Part shown: one piece after another, positions 35,120 to 49,560 of the stretch | Layout of the letters: every line of letters begins with the position of its first letter | How positions within the stretch are numbered: the first letter of the stretch is position 1 | From: Brachyhypopomus gauderio | Lineage: Eukaryota; Chordata; Actinopteri; Gymnotiformes; Hypopomidae | Assembly (NCBI RefSeq): GCF_052324685.1 | Contig: NC_135213.1 | Coordinates: 39,271,490-39,335,489, forward strand | Length of the DNA stretch: 64,000 nt | Direction: 5' to 3' | Program-made: the position numbers and the translations under genes | Notes under the pieces: model-generated | The model's input: only the letters and a program-made list of their open reading frames with translations | The model's database searches: none | What the model was told of the DNA's origin: nothing

Positions 35120-37430
35120 GTAATAATAATAAATAATAATAATCTTTATTTGTATAGCACCTTTCATACATACATGCAACTCAATGTGCTTTACAGTATA
35201 AATAAAAGAAACATAAAAAGGAGAAGACAAAAAGGAAATGTTAGAAGAAATTAAAGTAAAATAACATAAAATGTAAAAAAGTAAAGTAAACAATATAATA
35301 AAAAAGTAAAGTAAATAAAACTAAAGTAAATATAAGAAGATAACAAAATATTAAAATTAAAGATAAAAAGAAATAATTAAATAAAGTGACAAATTATAAA
35401 AGAATAGACTAGAGTTTCTTAACTAAAAGCAGATCTAAACAGAAATGTTTTGAGACTGTTCTTGAAACTATTCAGGGATTAAATGCCTCTGAGCTCTTCA
35501 GGAAGAGAATTCCAGAGCTTTGGGCCATAGTGTCTAAAAGCACCCTCGCCAATCTTTAATCGGCATCTAGGAATCACCAGTAGATTACTGTTTGAAGACC
35601 TCAGAGACCTGACTGGAACATATCTAACCATCATTTCACTGAGGTAAAGAGGGGCAAGACCATGAAGACATTTAAAAACCATGACTAGAACCTTAAAATC
35701 TATCCTAAAGCTGACAGGTAACCAGTGCAGTGAGTGGAGTGCAGGTGTAATATGATCTCTCTTTCACCTGTGGGTCAGAACCCTTGCAGCCGCATTCTGA
35801 ACTCTCTGTAGGTGCGAAATAGAGCTCTTTGGAAGAGCAGACAGAACAGCGTTACAATAATCTAGCCTTGATGTGATAAATGCATGGACAAGTTTTTCAC
35901 TGTCAGCAGGAGTGAGCATATCTCGGACCTTAGCAATGTTTCGAAGGTGAAAATAAGCTGTCTTGTATGTAGTCATGATGTGTGATTTGAAGCTGAGCTC
36001 ATTATCAAAGGTGACGCCCAGGTTCTTAACACATTGTCTGGCATTCAGATTCATTTGATTTAAATATTTAAACATCATTTCTTTGTGAATCACTGCCAAG
36101 AACAAGAACTTCTGTCTTCTGTTTATTTAATTGCAGAAAATTGTCAGACATCCATGTCTGTATATCATCTATGCAGTCAAACAGTGAGCAAATTGATTTT
36201 AGGGCCTTAGGTTCTAGAGAAATGTAAAGTTGAGTGTCATCTGCATATTGATGATAACTAATACCATGTTTATTAATGATATGTGGTAACGGAAGCATAT
36301 ATAGGTTGAATAGTAACGGCCCAAGAATTGATCCTTGGGGGACGCCACAAGTTATTTTTTGACGTGTGGAGGAAGAGGTACCTAATGCTACGTAGTAATC
36401 AAGCCCAGTTAGGTACGATCTAAACCAGTCTAAGACTAAGCCACTAAGGCCTACCCAGCTCTGTAGTCGATCAAGAAGAATTTCATGATCAACCGTGTCA
36501 AAAGCAGTGCTTAAATCCAGCAGAAAAAGGACTGAGAGTTTGCCTGCATCCGTATTCAATCTCAAGTCATTTACTACCTTAACTAGGGCTGTTTCAGTGC
36601 TGTGGAGAGCTCTGAAACCAGATTGAAAAGTGTCATTTATTTGATTTACTTTTACATAATCATTCAACTGGATTGACACAACTTTTTCAATGATTTTGCT
36701 AAGAAAGGAAAGGTTAGATATAGGTCGATAATTATTGAGAATTGTGGGATCAAGATTTCTGTTCTTTAATAGTGGTTTAACCGTTGCTGTTTTTAAAAAG
36801 TTAGGGAATTCACCCAATTGCAGAGACTGATTAACAATCGTTAGAACTTCATTTGCTAATGAGCTCAGAACCTGCTTGAAAAAGCATGTAGGTAAAGGGT
36901 CCAGTTCACAAGTAGAGGATTTTAGTGATGAGATCACATCAAGTAGTGTTGTCAACTTCTTGGAAATAAGACATATTAAAGTTAGGCTGAGTAACTGATA
37001 TAAGGGTTGATAGTCTATTAGTGCTTGTTGCTATGTTCTGCCTTATACTAGTAATCTTGTCCCTAAAAAATATTGCAAACTCATCACATTTTTCAACTGA
37101 AACAGTCTCAGGGAAGAAACAGGAGGTGGGGTTTACTAGCTGATCTATACTTCTGAACAAGACAGCCGAGTTATTATTTGATGAATTGATTAAGGTAGAG
37201 AAATAGTTTTTCCTTGCTGATTTCACTTCACTGTTGTAATTGTGCAATGTTGTTTTATAAATATCAAAATGTACTTGCAATTCTGACCTTCGCCAACGTC
37301 TCTCAGCCTGCCTACAATCTTGCCTAAATTTTACAATAGAAGGAGTGTAGATTAAACAGCGTGAATCTAATGTTATCAGACAAACTTGGGATACAAACTA
37401 AATCAATGAAAGTAAATCCAAAATATTGAT
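35120..37430 (-). mobile_element. L2-clade LINE, unit 2 copy
   Basis: It has the same insertion site and truncation as 5621-7930. The reverse transcriptase frame is continuous for 295 codons (36068-36955) because the T-run shift near 7180 of unit 1 is absent. A shared frameshift near 36090 and the missing endonuclease still make it inactive. Confidence 0.85.
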
Positions 37431-37462
37431 TCTCCCTGTTTCTCTCTTTCTTTGCTCTTTCG

Positions 37463-37552
<90 letters not shown>

Positions 37553-37661
37553 GCTCTGATGAAGGGCAGGTTATAAGACTCGGTAGAAAGCTGAAAACTC
37601 CAACCAGAATTCAGCGAAAGAAGAAAAGGATCCAAAGCGAGAGGAACAACTACAGCCCAAC

Positions 37662-38645
37662 TCCACCCTCTACACCCACTCCACCCTCTACACCCACTCC
37701 ACCCTCTACATCCCCTCCACCCTCTACATCCCCTCCACCCTCTACATCCCCTCCACCCTCTACACCCACTCCACCCTCTACATCCCCTCCACCCTCTACA
37801 CCCACTCCACCCTCTACACCCACTCCACCCTCTACACCCTCTACACCCCCTCCACCCTCTACACCCTCTACACCCTCTCCACCCTCTACACCCCCTCCAC
37901 CCTCTACACCCCCTCCACCCTCTACACCCACTCCACCCTCTACATCCCCTCCACCCTCTACACCCACTCCACCCTCTACTTCCCCTCCACCCTCTACTTC
38001 CCCTCCACCCTCTACTTCCCCTCCACCCTCTACTTCCCCTCCACCCTCTACACCCACTCCACCCTCTACATCCCCTCCACCCTCTACATCCCCATCCACC
38101 CTCTACACCCACTCCACCCTCTACATCCCCTCCACCCTCTACATCCCCTCCACCCTCTACACCCACTCCACCCTCTACACCCCCTCCACCCTCTACATCC
38201 CCTCCACCCTCTACACCCCCTCCACCATCTACACCCCCTCCACCCTCTACACCCCCTCCACCATCTACACCCACTCCACCATCTACACCCACTCCACCCT
38301 CTACATCCCCTCCACCCTCTACTTCCCCTCCACCCTCTACATCCTCTCCACCCTCTACACCCACTCCACCCTCTACACCCACTCCACCCTCTACATCCAC
38401 TCCACCCTCTACATCCCCTCCACCCTCTACACCCACTCCACCCTCTACACCCTCTCCACCCTCTACACCCACTCCACCCTCTACATCCCCTCCACCCTCT
38501 ACATCCCCTCCACCCTCTACACCTTCTCCACCCTCTACATCCCCTCCACCCTCTACACCTTCTCCACCCTCTACACCCACTCCACCCTCTACACCCACTC
38601 CACCCTCTACACCTTCTCCACCCTCTACACCCTCTCCACCCCCGT
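37662..38645 (+). repeat. 18-bp minisatellite in exon 9, unit 2, expanded and frameshifted
   Basis: It has about 54 copies, double unit 1, with some copies of altered length (extra CTCTACACC blocks near 37835-37880). An inserted A at 38094 changes the encoded repeat from TPPSTP to a STLYTH-like repeat and removes the original exon end from frame. Confidence 0.82.
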
Positions 38646-38788
38646 CACCCTCTGCAGCTGTGAGACATCGCCCGTCTTACACAGGCACTAGAGAACAGGT
38701 ATCTAGTGACGTCTTTACTTTGGTCTCATTTTCCTGTTCATATTTAATAAATTTTAGTAATGTTGTGTGTGTGTGTGTGGTGGTTAGC

Positions 38789-39050
38789 CCGCACCCGCCT
38801 ACAGCACGTAGTGTTAGGTAGACCCGCACCCGCCTTCAGCAGGTAGTGTTAGGTAGACCCGCACCCGCCTTCAGCAGGTAGTGTTAGATAGACCCGCACC
38901 TGCCTACAGCAGGTAGTGTTAGGTAGACCCGCACCCGCCTACAGCAGGTAGTGTTGGGTAGACCCGCACCCGCCTACAGCAGGTAGTGTTAGGTAGACAC
39001 GCCTACAGCAGGTGGAGTTAGGGAGACCCACCTACAGTAGGAGGAGTTAG
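38789..39050. repeat. 35-bp minisatellite, unit 2, next to the deletion junction
   Basis: About seven copies of the same 35-bp unit as 10791-11195. The array is joined directly to the stub of the TG-rich minisatellite at about 38789, with exons 10-12 lost between them. Confidence 0.8.
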
Positions 39051-39848
39051 GGATCAGGTCACTCCCCCCAGCACACTGGCTTTCCTTTCTACGTGCCTTC
39101 TGAATAGCATGTGACGTGAATACAGAGCCCTGTTCCCTAATGTGGGACGGGTCAGGACTTAAACTGGTGCTACACCATTCAAACACTTCAATCAGCACCT
39201 GTGTGTCATAACCTGTGTATCATAAACAAGACATTACTCCCATATTCCTTGATAAACACAAGCTGAAACACTGAACCGTTTGCACTAAAACAATCTGCCA
39301 CCAATTTAGCACCAGTATCTTCCCCAGCCACATCAACCCACCTGTCCTGACTCTGGTGTCTCCTGTGCTGGTGTGTATGACGTGAACAGAAGGCGGAGAG
39401 CACGACCATGCTCCTAAATCAGAGCTTGAAACAGTCAGAGTGGGAGATCCGAGACCTGAGAGCAGTGCTTGCAGAGTCTGAGCGGGTCCACAAGGGGGCA
39501 GCAGGGAGGCAGGAGCAACAGAGCAGGAGCTGGGCTCAGGATATTCTCATGGAATGTGTGTGGCTACAGGAGCTGCTGACAGCCAATGGCATGCCTGCAC
39601 ACACCAAGCCCCTCCCACCCAGGTAAATATATACCTGTGTATGTGTGTTAATGACCATCCTTGTCTTTAACGTTGTAGTGAGAGTGTGCTAACCCTAACC
39701 TTGGCACTACATTAGGTACACAAGTCATTATACCTACACTGAACACATTAGGCACGGCTCTTTTCTAAATGCCTTTCGTAAGTGTGTAAATACACAGTGC
39801 AGCTCATCATTTGGTTTGCACTATATCACTTCTACCCTGTTCAAATGC

Positions 39849-40313
39849 TAAATGTAAATGTGCCATATTTTGTCAATTTTGATTTTTTTCACCGCAATCG
39901 AAATTTGTCCTCCTGTTTTAACCCATTTGTGCAGTTAGAACACACACACACACACACACTAGTGATTACTAGGGGGCTGTGGATCACACGTGCCCAGAGC
40001 GGTGGGCAGCCCTAGCCCAGCGCCCGGGGAGCAGTTGGGGTTAGGTGCCTTGCTCAAGGGTACCTCAGTCATGGCCTCAGGTCTGGGAATCGAACCCATG
40101 ACCCTCCTGTCACAAGACCAGTTCCCTATCACAGGACCATGACTGCCCCTTAACCGTACAAGTCTTGTTTCTCTGCTCTTGCCATCACTTTCCGCCCTAG
40201 TAATCACTAGTGTGTGTGTGTGTTCTAACTGCACAGGTGGGTTAAAAGCGGAGGACAAATTTCGATTGCGGTGTAAAAAATCACAATTGACAAAATATGG
40301 CACATTTACATTT
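39849..40313. mobile_element. Foldback MITE, unit 2 copy
   Basis: It has the same inverted arms and core as 11975-12451 but shorter CA and TG runs (about 9 and 5 units). It sits between exons 13 and 14 of the unit 2 gene X copy. Confidence 0.65.
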
Positions 40314-41306
40314 TATTTACAAATGTTTGCCAACTGTGATGAGCTAAAATTACTAGCACATCCTTCTGACTTTTGTTTTACAGGAAGCGTGCGGCTACAG
40401 GAGTCGATTTTGATGATGGAGATGATGCGTAATCTCTTCATGCTGATGAAATAACATGAAATGTTCCAGTTTTAATCCACCAACACTATCACTGTTACTA
40501 ATCGGTATTTTTAAGTAGATAATATTAACAATACAAATGTTTTTTAAATCTCTATGGAACTATTGTAATGAATTATGAAGGTCGTATGATTTTAAGAATG
40601 GCATTTTTGAAATAAATATTCTATTTTAATTTCCTAAAAGAGTGATTTGTTTTGTTATGTATAAAATTTAAAACGAGTGCCTACATCAGTTCATCTCAAG
40701 AGTATGGAATAAACCATTAAAAGTGAAGTTTGGTACTGCATAAAGTTGAAACGGATAAAACAATTCCAAAGATAAATAACCATATGCACATTTATATCTT
40801 AGAAAATATGAAATTCTATCAAGGTACTAAAGGATACTGTACAAGAAAATATAATACACAAGTTTTTAGAAAGGTCATTTTCATGGTTTGTTTGAATGGG
40901 GAGTACAGAAACCAGCTTTTCTTTGCAAGCACATTCTTTAATCTGCTTTAATCTTAATCTGTTTTAACATAACTCCCTGACCTTATGTGTACCACTGCAT
41001 ACTACCTGCACGTGGCCAGGTCTACTAATGTAGACCTACCAATGTAGACCTACACAAAGCAACAAGAAAGTGCAAGAAAGTATTTACGTGTTGCTCGGTA
41101 ACATAAGTTTGTGAAACTTTTTGTAATGACAAAGTTTAATAAACATATCACAGTCTTCTGGCATTTATTATGCTCCTGTTAACTAAGAAATGGCGCTTGT
41201 AGAACTGTTGAAATGAAGCGTGATTTCAACTGAAATTGCAGCCGTGCTGACAGGGACGGACTGGGGAGAAAAAGTGGCCCGGGAGTTCCTGACAGACTGG
41301 CCCACT

Positions 41307-41345
<39 letters not shown>

Positions 41346-42099
41346 ATATATACTGTATATGAATCTATACATGGTACGTAGTGTATATGTGTAACGCTGG
41401 GACAGAAGCAGCAGGAGACAGAGGCTGAGGGTGACCGGGTGTGCTCTGTGTGGTTGTGGGCGTGCGTGTGACCGAGGGAGTGTGTGTAGGCGCCCTCTGG
41501 CGGCCTCCAGGCCGACCTACCGTGACAATATGTCAGCTTTTATTGTCATATGGACAATATTACTTCCAGCAATAATATGATTACAAAGCCACATATTGGT
41601 ATATCAAAATAACTAACAAACTTAACAACTTGACCCTGACAAAATACAGGGGAAAACAACTGGAAAGCTACTGAAACCTACATTGTTCACTCAGTGAGTA
41701 ACCTCTGTAGCTTGTCTTTTCTCTCTCAGCTTTTCAGTGCCACCTTTACGTTTGGTAGTTTGTTTAGACCAGGGGTGCCCACACCTTTTCAGCTTGTGAG
41801 CTACTTATAAGATGACCTAGTCAAAATGATCTACCTACAATAAAAATGCAAAACAAATGTATTTCTTCTATATTATAATTATTATATTATATTATTTCAG
41901 TTATTATTGTTACTATTTAATAGTATTACTATTAATAATAGTATTGCTATTTAATAGTGTATTAAATCAAGGTCCAGGACCCCTTATATTTTACACGACG
42001 TCTTCCTTTTTTGATAGAAACACCTTCTCTCTCGTTACATTCATCCATCTCTGATTAGTTTAGTCTGATCGGGTTTGTTGTTCCCGCTGTCAGCGCTAA

Positions 42100-42149
42100 T
42101 CTCGCGAGAACTGACACTCAGGCTACTGCAGGTTGACTTTCTCGCGAGG
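42100..42149 (+). promoter_or_regulatory. Decayed TCTCGCGAGA pair, unit 2
   Basis: This is the counterpart of 14235-14284, with the same perfect first and altered second element, followed by the same dispersed L2-tail-like repeat. Confidence 0.48.
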
Positions 42150-42189
42150 CTAGCGACATAATTCAGTTTGGAGAGACACTTGAATGCTT

Positions 42190-42500
42190 AAAAACACATC
42201 ACAAAACAGCTTTACAATTGTATGGGTCCAGATCCCTAATGAGCGACAGAGATGACAGTGGTGAGGAAAAACTCCCTATGATGGTGGGGATTAGGAAGAA
42301 ACCTCAGGAGGACCAAGACTCAAAAGCGAACCCATCCTCCATTGGGCGACCCGTTAGCATAAGTCTGTATTTATAATCCAAATATAGTTCTATAGTTATA
42401 GTTCTAATTCCAGGCCAAGCAGTCACAGTCCCATCAGTGCAGGTGGTGAACCTCAGATAGGAGTTGGCATCAGTGCGTCCTCTGTGGCAATGGCACATCC
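42190..42500. mobile_element. Dispersed L2-tail-like repeat, unit 2 half A
   Basis: Counterpart of 14341-14640, with the same truncation. Confidence 0.5.
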
Positions 42501-42644
42501 AACCAAAATGAATAAGTTCATAAAATGTGTTTAGAAATAATATTATGGCATTTCATAATAATAATAATAATCTCTCTAGGGCACAGGTTCGTTTACTACC
42601 CTTTCTGTAACGTACTAATCAGGCAGACAAGGATCCAAGTGCGG

Positions 42645-44190
42645 ATAATAGCCGTCTTTATTGAAACAATGATCACAGAGCTATCAAACAGGTGAGGGTG
42701 CCATCTAGTTGCAGCTCCATTGAATCCCCTGTGGTTCTTTGGCCTAAAGAGAGAGAGGAGAAAAAGACAGGAGAAAATGATTATTATGAGTATTGATGTG
42801 ATATGAATTTGAATTTGTTGCACATCCTTGGTTGTTTTTTTATACGTGTAATGAGTGTATACGTATCCAGTAAGTGTTCTCTAATACTGTGTATTCACCC
42901 ACTATGGGATATGTATATGGGTAGACAAAACTGAGTTGTCATGTGTGAGGAGTAAACTCACATCACTCTGCAGGCACATTTTGAGGCAGACCAGTTCATC
43001 AGAACCAAACAGGGCAAGACCAGGCTGAGAGCAGATGCTGTTTGCACCATTTTTGTGCATCGCCCCGTACTCAGAAAGAGGAAGCCCCCTGCACAATACG
43101 AAATGACAGAAAGAAGAAACGGTTAAAAGATGGTCAGCTTGGAAACAAGAGCCAATCCACAAAGGTGAAAAACAGCAGGCAACTAATGTACACTAACAAG
43201 ATAAATTAAATACAACATAAATAATACAATAATAGAATACAAGTCTAGTATGGTTACATATGATTACATATATCATACTGTACTAGATTTTAGTATGTTG
43301 TATTCCTCTTTAGTCTTGTAAGATTCATTGATCAAAACTGCCACCCTAGTTTCAACTTACCTTGTGTTTTCAATCTCTCTTGATGATCTTCTCTCTCCCT
43401 TTGCCATCAATCCAAAGTCTGCTGAGCATAATACAGATAATAGTCAACAGATTAACAAAACCTACAAACACTTGATCTATAAATTACACTGTTGTGTACT
43501 AGTTAGAAGTCTAAAATATGCATTCTAGTCAATATCAGCAGTGATGTATCACAAGAATGGCTCTCCTCCTTATTGTGCGTTATCTTAACGTTAATGGATA
43601 TCCTCATTTCACCTCCTCCACCCAACACACTCTACAATCACACTCAAATGTTTAACATCGCGTTTAGGTAAAATGGCATTAAGAGAGGAATTTACTATTA
43701 ATAGGCTGTCAGTCGTTAATGTGAAAGCTCGCTAACCGTATTCGCGTTGTCTTAGCATAGAATTAGTTCCCTAAATCTGCTTATTAAGAGGTGGATAATT
43801 CACTAAAATGCTTTAATTCACATTTTAACGCACATGTTAATTTGATTCTGATGTCCTTATAATACACAATCAGATTTTTTAAGCGTACTAACCTGTAAAA
43901 GTGTATCACAGATGGTCCACTGGTCCAGCTTGACTGCGCTGCTCGTATTTGCTGTAATCAAACGTGTCCGTTGGAGTGAACGGAGATGGCGCGACTCTCT
44001 CGCTATATGGTTCTGGTTCAGAGGGACTAGGCAGGGGACGAGGTCTAGGAGGAGAGCCGAGGTCGGTACACGGGGAAGGCAGTAACACGGAGAGACCGCT
44101 CGGTACGTGGCATGGCACCAATACTTCACAAGAAGAGTGAGGGGGAAGATTAAATAGTTGCGATGGGGAGGCGCGATGAGCGGCAGGTGA
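42645..44190 (-). other. Spliced-looking region downstream of cc, unit 2 half A
   Basis: Counterpart of 14790-16331 with the long intron retained. One frame (43906-44121) is open for 71 codons (MVPCHVPSGLSVLL...) here but broken in sibling copies, so I do not call it a gene. Confidence 0.42.
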
Positions 44191-44235
44191 ACCGCATCTA
44201 CACGGAGATCAAGTGCGGTTCCTCACACTTTCACT

Positions 44236-44787
44236 TCAGTGCTTGAACCATTTTCGCCATATGCTCCTCCACCATCGTCCCAGAGTTCTCTTCTCAGAGC
44301 CCTCAGCTCTCTTTATCTTTTCATTCTCCTTCATATTTTGTCTAAGTTCTTCTACTTCACTCAGTCGTGCCTTTTCATTTTCCTGGTAGAAGAAGATCTC
44401 GTGCCTAAGCTTGATCTTCTCCAGCTCCTCCCTCGCTGTGTACTCGGCCAACCTTCTCATCTCCTTTATACACGCCTCCTCCATTAGCTTCCTCTCCTCT
44501 TCGATGACCCTCTTTTCATCCTCCAGTTCCTTAAGTCTGTTCTTCATTTGTTCTCTCTCTCTTGCCCACTCCTTTTCCATCTTCTTGTACTCACTGACCA
44601 TCTCTTTGTTTTGTATTTTCTCTGTGTCTACTCGATCTGTGGCTTTCTTAATCTTGGATATCATATTATCAATTCTCCTGTTGAACATCTCCTCCTGTTC
44701 ACTCAGCGTCTGTGTGTAATCCTTTGTTTGTTCCTCACTTCTTTTCAGAATTTCACTTTCCATCTCAGTCTGTATACTGCAGTCCAT
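44236..44787 (-). CDS. cc coiled-coil protein, short form, unit 2 copy
   Basis: This is a 183-codon frame that carries the same 29-residue deletion as 16380-16931, so the deletion predates the large tandem duplication. It differs from that copy by a few substitutions (for example NRRIDN for NMRIDN, and EQMKN for EEMKN). It is followed by the same spliced-looking downstream region and preceded by the type B promoter at 44915. It is not paired with a complete gene X: upstream lie only the hAT-like MITE and the broken Tc1. Confidence 0.62.
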   Translation of the reverse strand: MDCSIQTEMESEILKRSEEQTKDYTQTLSEQEEMFNRRIDNMISKIKKATDRVDTEKIQNKEMVSEYKKMEKEWAREREQMKNRLKELEDEKRVIEEERKLMEEACIKEMRRLAEYTAREELEKIKLRHEIFFYQENEKARLSEVEELRQNMKENEKIKRAEGSEKRTLGRWWRSIWRKWFKH

Positions 44788-44914
44788 CTTCTTTCTTATA
44801 ACTCTCCACTGTCCACTACTGTATTAATTAGTTGTATGTTCAGCTGTGATGCTGTACAGTCTTTCCTTTTTCTCTACAAATATCACACTGGTGTCGACTG
44901 CCTTGACGTGCGGC

Positions 44915-44923
44915 CTTATATAC
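44915..44923 (-). promoter_or_regulatory. cc promoter, type B, unit 2 copy
   Basis: This TATA box serves the cc copy at 44236-44787. The upstream sequence matches the 17059 copy, including the change of flank near 44960, so the CRE is absent here too. Confidence 0.5.
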
Positions 44924-45232
44924 GTTCGGTTATGTTGTGTTATGTCGTTACTATAGAAACGAGAAGGGTAACGCTGCAGGCCGGAGCCCCGGTGGGCGTG
45001 GGTAAAGGGCGGAGCATGTGTCAATCATTTTCGACTGCAGCCAATCAGATACTAGACTTTTGTTGTCAATCAATTTTCATTAAGCCAATTATCAGCCAGA
45101 GTTAGCTGTCAATCATTTTTTACTGCAGCCAATCATCTTAACAGATCTGCCAAAAGAAGGCGGATACTGCACGGAGAATCTCTTTAAACAGAAGTATATG
45201 CCGCTCTTACACAAAAGTAGCTGAATAAAAAC

Positions 45233-46086
45233 TAGTGGTGGGCCGTTAACGGCATTAACGGCGGTCGTTAATTTGATACTCTTATCGGGCGATATAAAAA
45301 TTATCGCCGTTAATCTATTCTTAAAGTTGGGTTGGGAACTGGGTCAAAATGGGTAAGCAAACTACGATGACTTTCAACTTGATAGTTGAGCTCGGCTGTA
45401 TTCCTAACCAAATTGCACAGTAGGGGCGAGAACGAGTTTTCAAACCTGTGAATTACAAATCGTACGTGTGTTTACATGGATGCGGCCACAAAGTCGCCAG
45501 GTTTGCTTCATGGAAAATTCATTTTTAGGAACGTAAAGTGTTACCGGAGCGGAGCTCGGAGCGGTCGTTTTCTGCATGGTCCTAGCGCTAGATTCGTCGC
45601 TATTTAAATATTTATTTTTAACCGTTTAAAACTGCAGAGGACCAAAACCGGGTTTTGAAAAAAATTACGTAATTACAAATTACGTCCGTGAGGTTAAATG
45701 TACTAAATGTTGGCTTACATTTCAAATATCATGTTTAGCTGAATAAACATGTTATCAACCCCTTTTAATGTACAGTATGTAGGCTTACAAATTCATGTTT
45801 AACTGAATAAACCGTTGAACACGAGTAGCCTACATTTTATTGAGCATGTTTTTTTTCTTCAAGTATCAAAGTAGAACAGCTTCCTCAAGCAGTCATTGAT
45901 GCATTTTGGAAACAGGAGATGAGCCCCTGGTCTAACGCACCCCCTGTATTAAGAAATCCTATCTCAAAAACTGACTTTTAGTCATTACTTGCGTAGCACG
46001 CATATGAACCATTTTAATATAGATTAATTTCAAGAATTAAGTGAGATTAATCTAGATTAAAAAAAATTAATCTATGCCCACCCCTA
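45233..46086. mobile_element. hAT-like nonautonomous transposon, unit 2
   Basis: Same termini and flank as 17377-18248, with small internal deletions (for example one copy of the TACAGTATG repeat and part of the TCTAGATTAAT block). Confidence 0.72.
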
Positions 46087-46334
46087 ATAAAACCATTAGA
46101 AGAGCCATAACTTTAGACATTTTTAAATCAAAGTTTAAAATACTTCTCACTTGTTATTCTGGAACGGCACTTTAATGTTTTTTTTTTCTTTTATTGCAAG
46201 TATTGCATCATTTGACAATAAATGACAAAATTAAACAACAAACAGTATTAATACATATTTGAGTTATTTTGACAACAGAAGTTGACTTAACTTTGAAGTT
46301 CAAATGAAAAAATGTAACTCTTTGTACTTGTGCT

Positions 46335-47556
<1,222 letters not shown>

Positions 47557-47900
47557 GATTGCAACTCACCTTGAATTCCTTCATGGGTGGGGTTTATATA
47601 TGCATCACAGCTGAAGCAAATGAAGGATCATTATAGAGTTCTCAAAGGCTTAGTTATGTTTCAACTCCACTTTAGTCCATAAAAACTGTCAGAAAGCTTT
47701 AAAAACAACAATATTATATAGGGGTTGAATAATTGTGACATGGCTATCTTAACAAAATATACTGTTACACACAAATACTATATCATGCATTTTCTGTTCT
47801 GATTTTATGTATCACTCAACTCATGAAGTCATCCAAAGAAGAATCTTGCTATTTGAAAAAACATATATTGATAAATCTTTAAAATCTTTGGGGGGTTGAA

Positions 47901-47954
<54 letters not shown>

Positions 47955-48171
47955 GCGAGTGTAAATTGTTAGCGGGGGGGGGTGTAAATGGACACAAATT
48001 AAGTATTATATCGCCTCCACCGAGCAGAGCGTTGAGGAGCGATTTCGATTGGAGGATCGTGCTCTCTGTCTGAGATTTTTTATTATTAATTTTTTGCTGA
48101 TGCTGGTCCAGCGTGGCGCGTGCCAGTGATTATGCCTCGGCATGCCCACGTGCCATATGTTACCGAGCCCT

Positions 48172-48700
48172 GATGATGGAGAGGATGCGTAATCTCTTCA
48201 TGCTGATGAAATAACATGAAATGTTCCAGTTTTAATCCACCAACACTATCACTGTTACAGGTGGGTTAAAAGCGGAGCACAAATTTCGATTGCGGTGTAA
48301 AAAATCACAATTGACAAAATATGGCACATTTACATTTTATTTACAAATGTTTGCCAACTGTGATGAGCTAAAATTACTAGCACATCCTTCTGACTTTTGT
48401 TTTACAGGAAGCGTGCGGCTACAGGAGTCGATTTTGATGATGGAGATGATGCGTAATCTCTTCATGCTGATGAAATAACATGAAATGTTCCAGTTTTAAT
48501 CCACCAACACTATCACTGTTACTAATGGGTATTTTTAAATTCATAATATTAACAATACAAATGGTTTTTAAATCTCTATGGAACTATTGTAATGAATTAT
48601 GAAGGTCGTATGATTTTAGGAATGGCATTTCTGAAATAAATATTCTATTTTAATTTCCTAAAAGAGTGATTTGTTTTGTTATGTATAAAATTTAAAACGA
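48172..48700 (+). pseudogene. Gene X last-exon remnants, unit 2 half B, duplicated
   Basis: A partial copy (48172-48257) is joined at CACTGTTACAG to the right arm of the foldback MITE (48258-48345). A complete exon 14 with acceptor TTTACAG follows (48408-48456, TAA 48454-48456), then the 3' UTR and AATAAA. It retains intron sequence that unit 1 lacks here. Confidence 0.72.
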
Positions 48701-49226
48701 GTGTGTTGTGTTCTATAGAGTTCTAATTAGATCCTCCACTAGGAGGCACTGTGTACTGTGTAAGAGAGGAAGGCAGAGGAGAAGAAGGAGTGCCGTGTGC
48801 TCAGTAAAGTACGGCTGTGTTCGAAATAGCCTACTACATACTACTGGCGTACTGATCCAGCCCCAAATCAGTATGCAGTATGTGACCAAAATGAAAATTT
48901 TCAGTACGCGAAACATACCCGGATGACCTACTACTTCCGCAAAATATTCCAGTACGCGAACAGAGCTATCTTCGTGGTGTACTGCATCCCATCATGCAAC
49001 GCTACGTTCACGTAACCCCGTAGTATGCTTTGCTTTTGTCGCATACTGGAAACTGTACTGCATACTACTACGAGGACCAGTATGCAGTATCCAGTATATA
49101 CTGAGTCCAGTATGCAGTATCCAGTATGTAGTAGTCTATTTCGAACAAAGCCTACGTGTGTATTTAATCTGTACGGCTGTGTTGCTTCTTACTTTCATTT
49201 AACAACCTAACAAATTGGCAAAGAGG

Positions 49227-49343
49227 ATGGCCGTTTCCCTACCGCCACCATTCCTCCAGTGTCCTGGCGAATCGACGCTTTCGTTCAGTACGTGGCTGCA
49301 AATGTTTGAGGGGAATGTTGAGAATGACTTGGAGTTATATTGA
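49227..49343 (+). pseudogene. Gypsy-like gag start fragment, unit 2
   Basis: Identical counterpart of 21600-21716, also cut off after 38 codons. Confidence 0.5.
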
Positions 49344-49560
49344 GTTATATTGTGTTGTTTAAGTGTTCCCTTTATTTTTTTGAGCAGTATATATATACAC
49401 TACCGTTCAAAAGTTTGGGGTCACCTAGACAATTTTGTGTTTTGCCCTGAAATCTCATACTTTTATTTATCAAATGAGTTGCAAAATGAATAGAAATATA
49501 GTCCAGACATTGACAAGGTAGAAATAATGTTTTTTTTTTTATTTGAAATAATTTTCTACT

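Larger units (their letters stand above)
31619..40432 (+). pseudogene. Gene X, unit 2: three independent lesions
   Basis: Exons equivalent to unit 1 lie at 31619-31673, 32000-32109, 32668-32720, 33165-33287, 33372-33541, 33788-33908, 34664-34728, 35074-35119, 37565-38698, 39390-39622 and 40384-40432. Exon 3 is 53 nt instead of 61, so exon 4 is read into a stop after SAPQKQ. Exon 9 has an extra A at 38094 that shifts the minisatellite frame. Exons 10-12 are missing, removed with about 2 kb; all three are multiples of 3, so that loss alone would keep frame and delete 109 residues of coil. An alternative reading that skips or shortens exon 4 would rescue exon 3, so complete loss of function is not proven. 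Confidence 0.6.
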
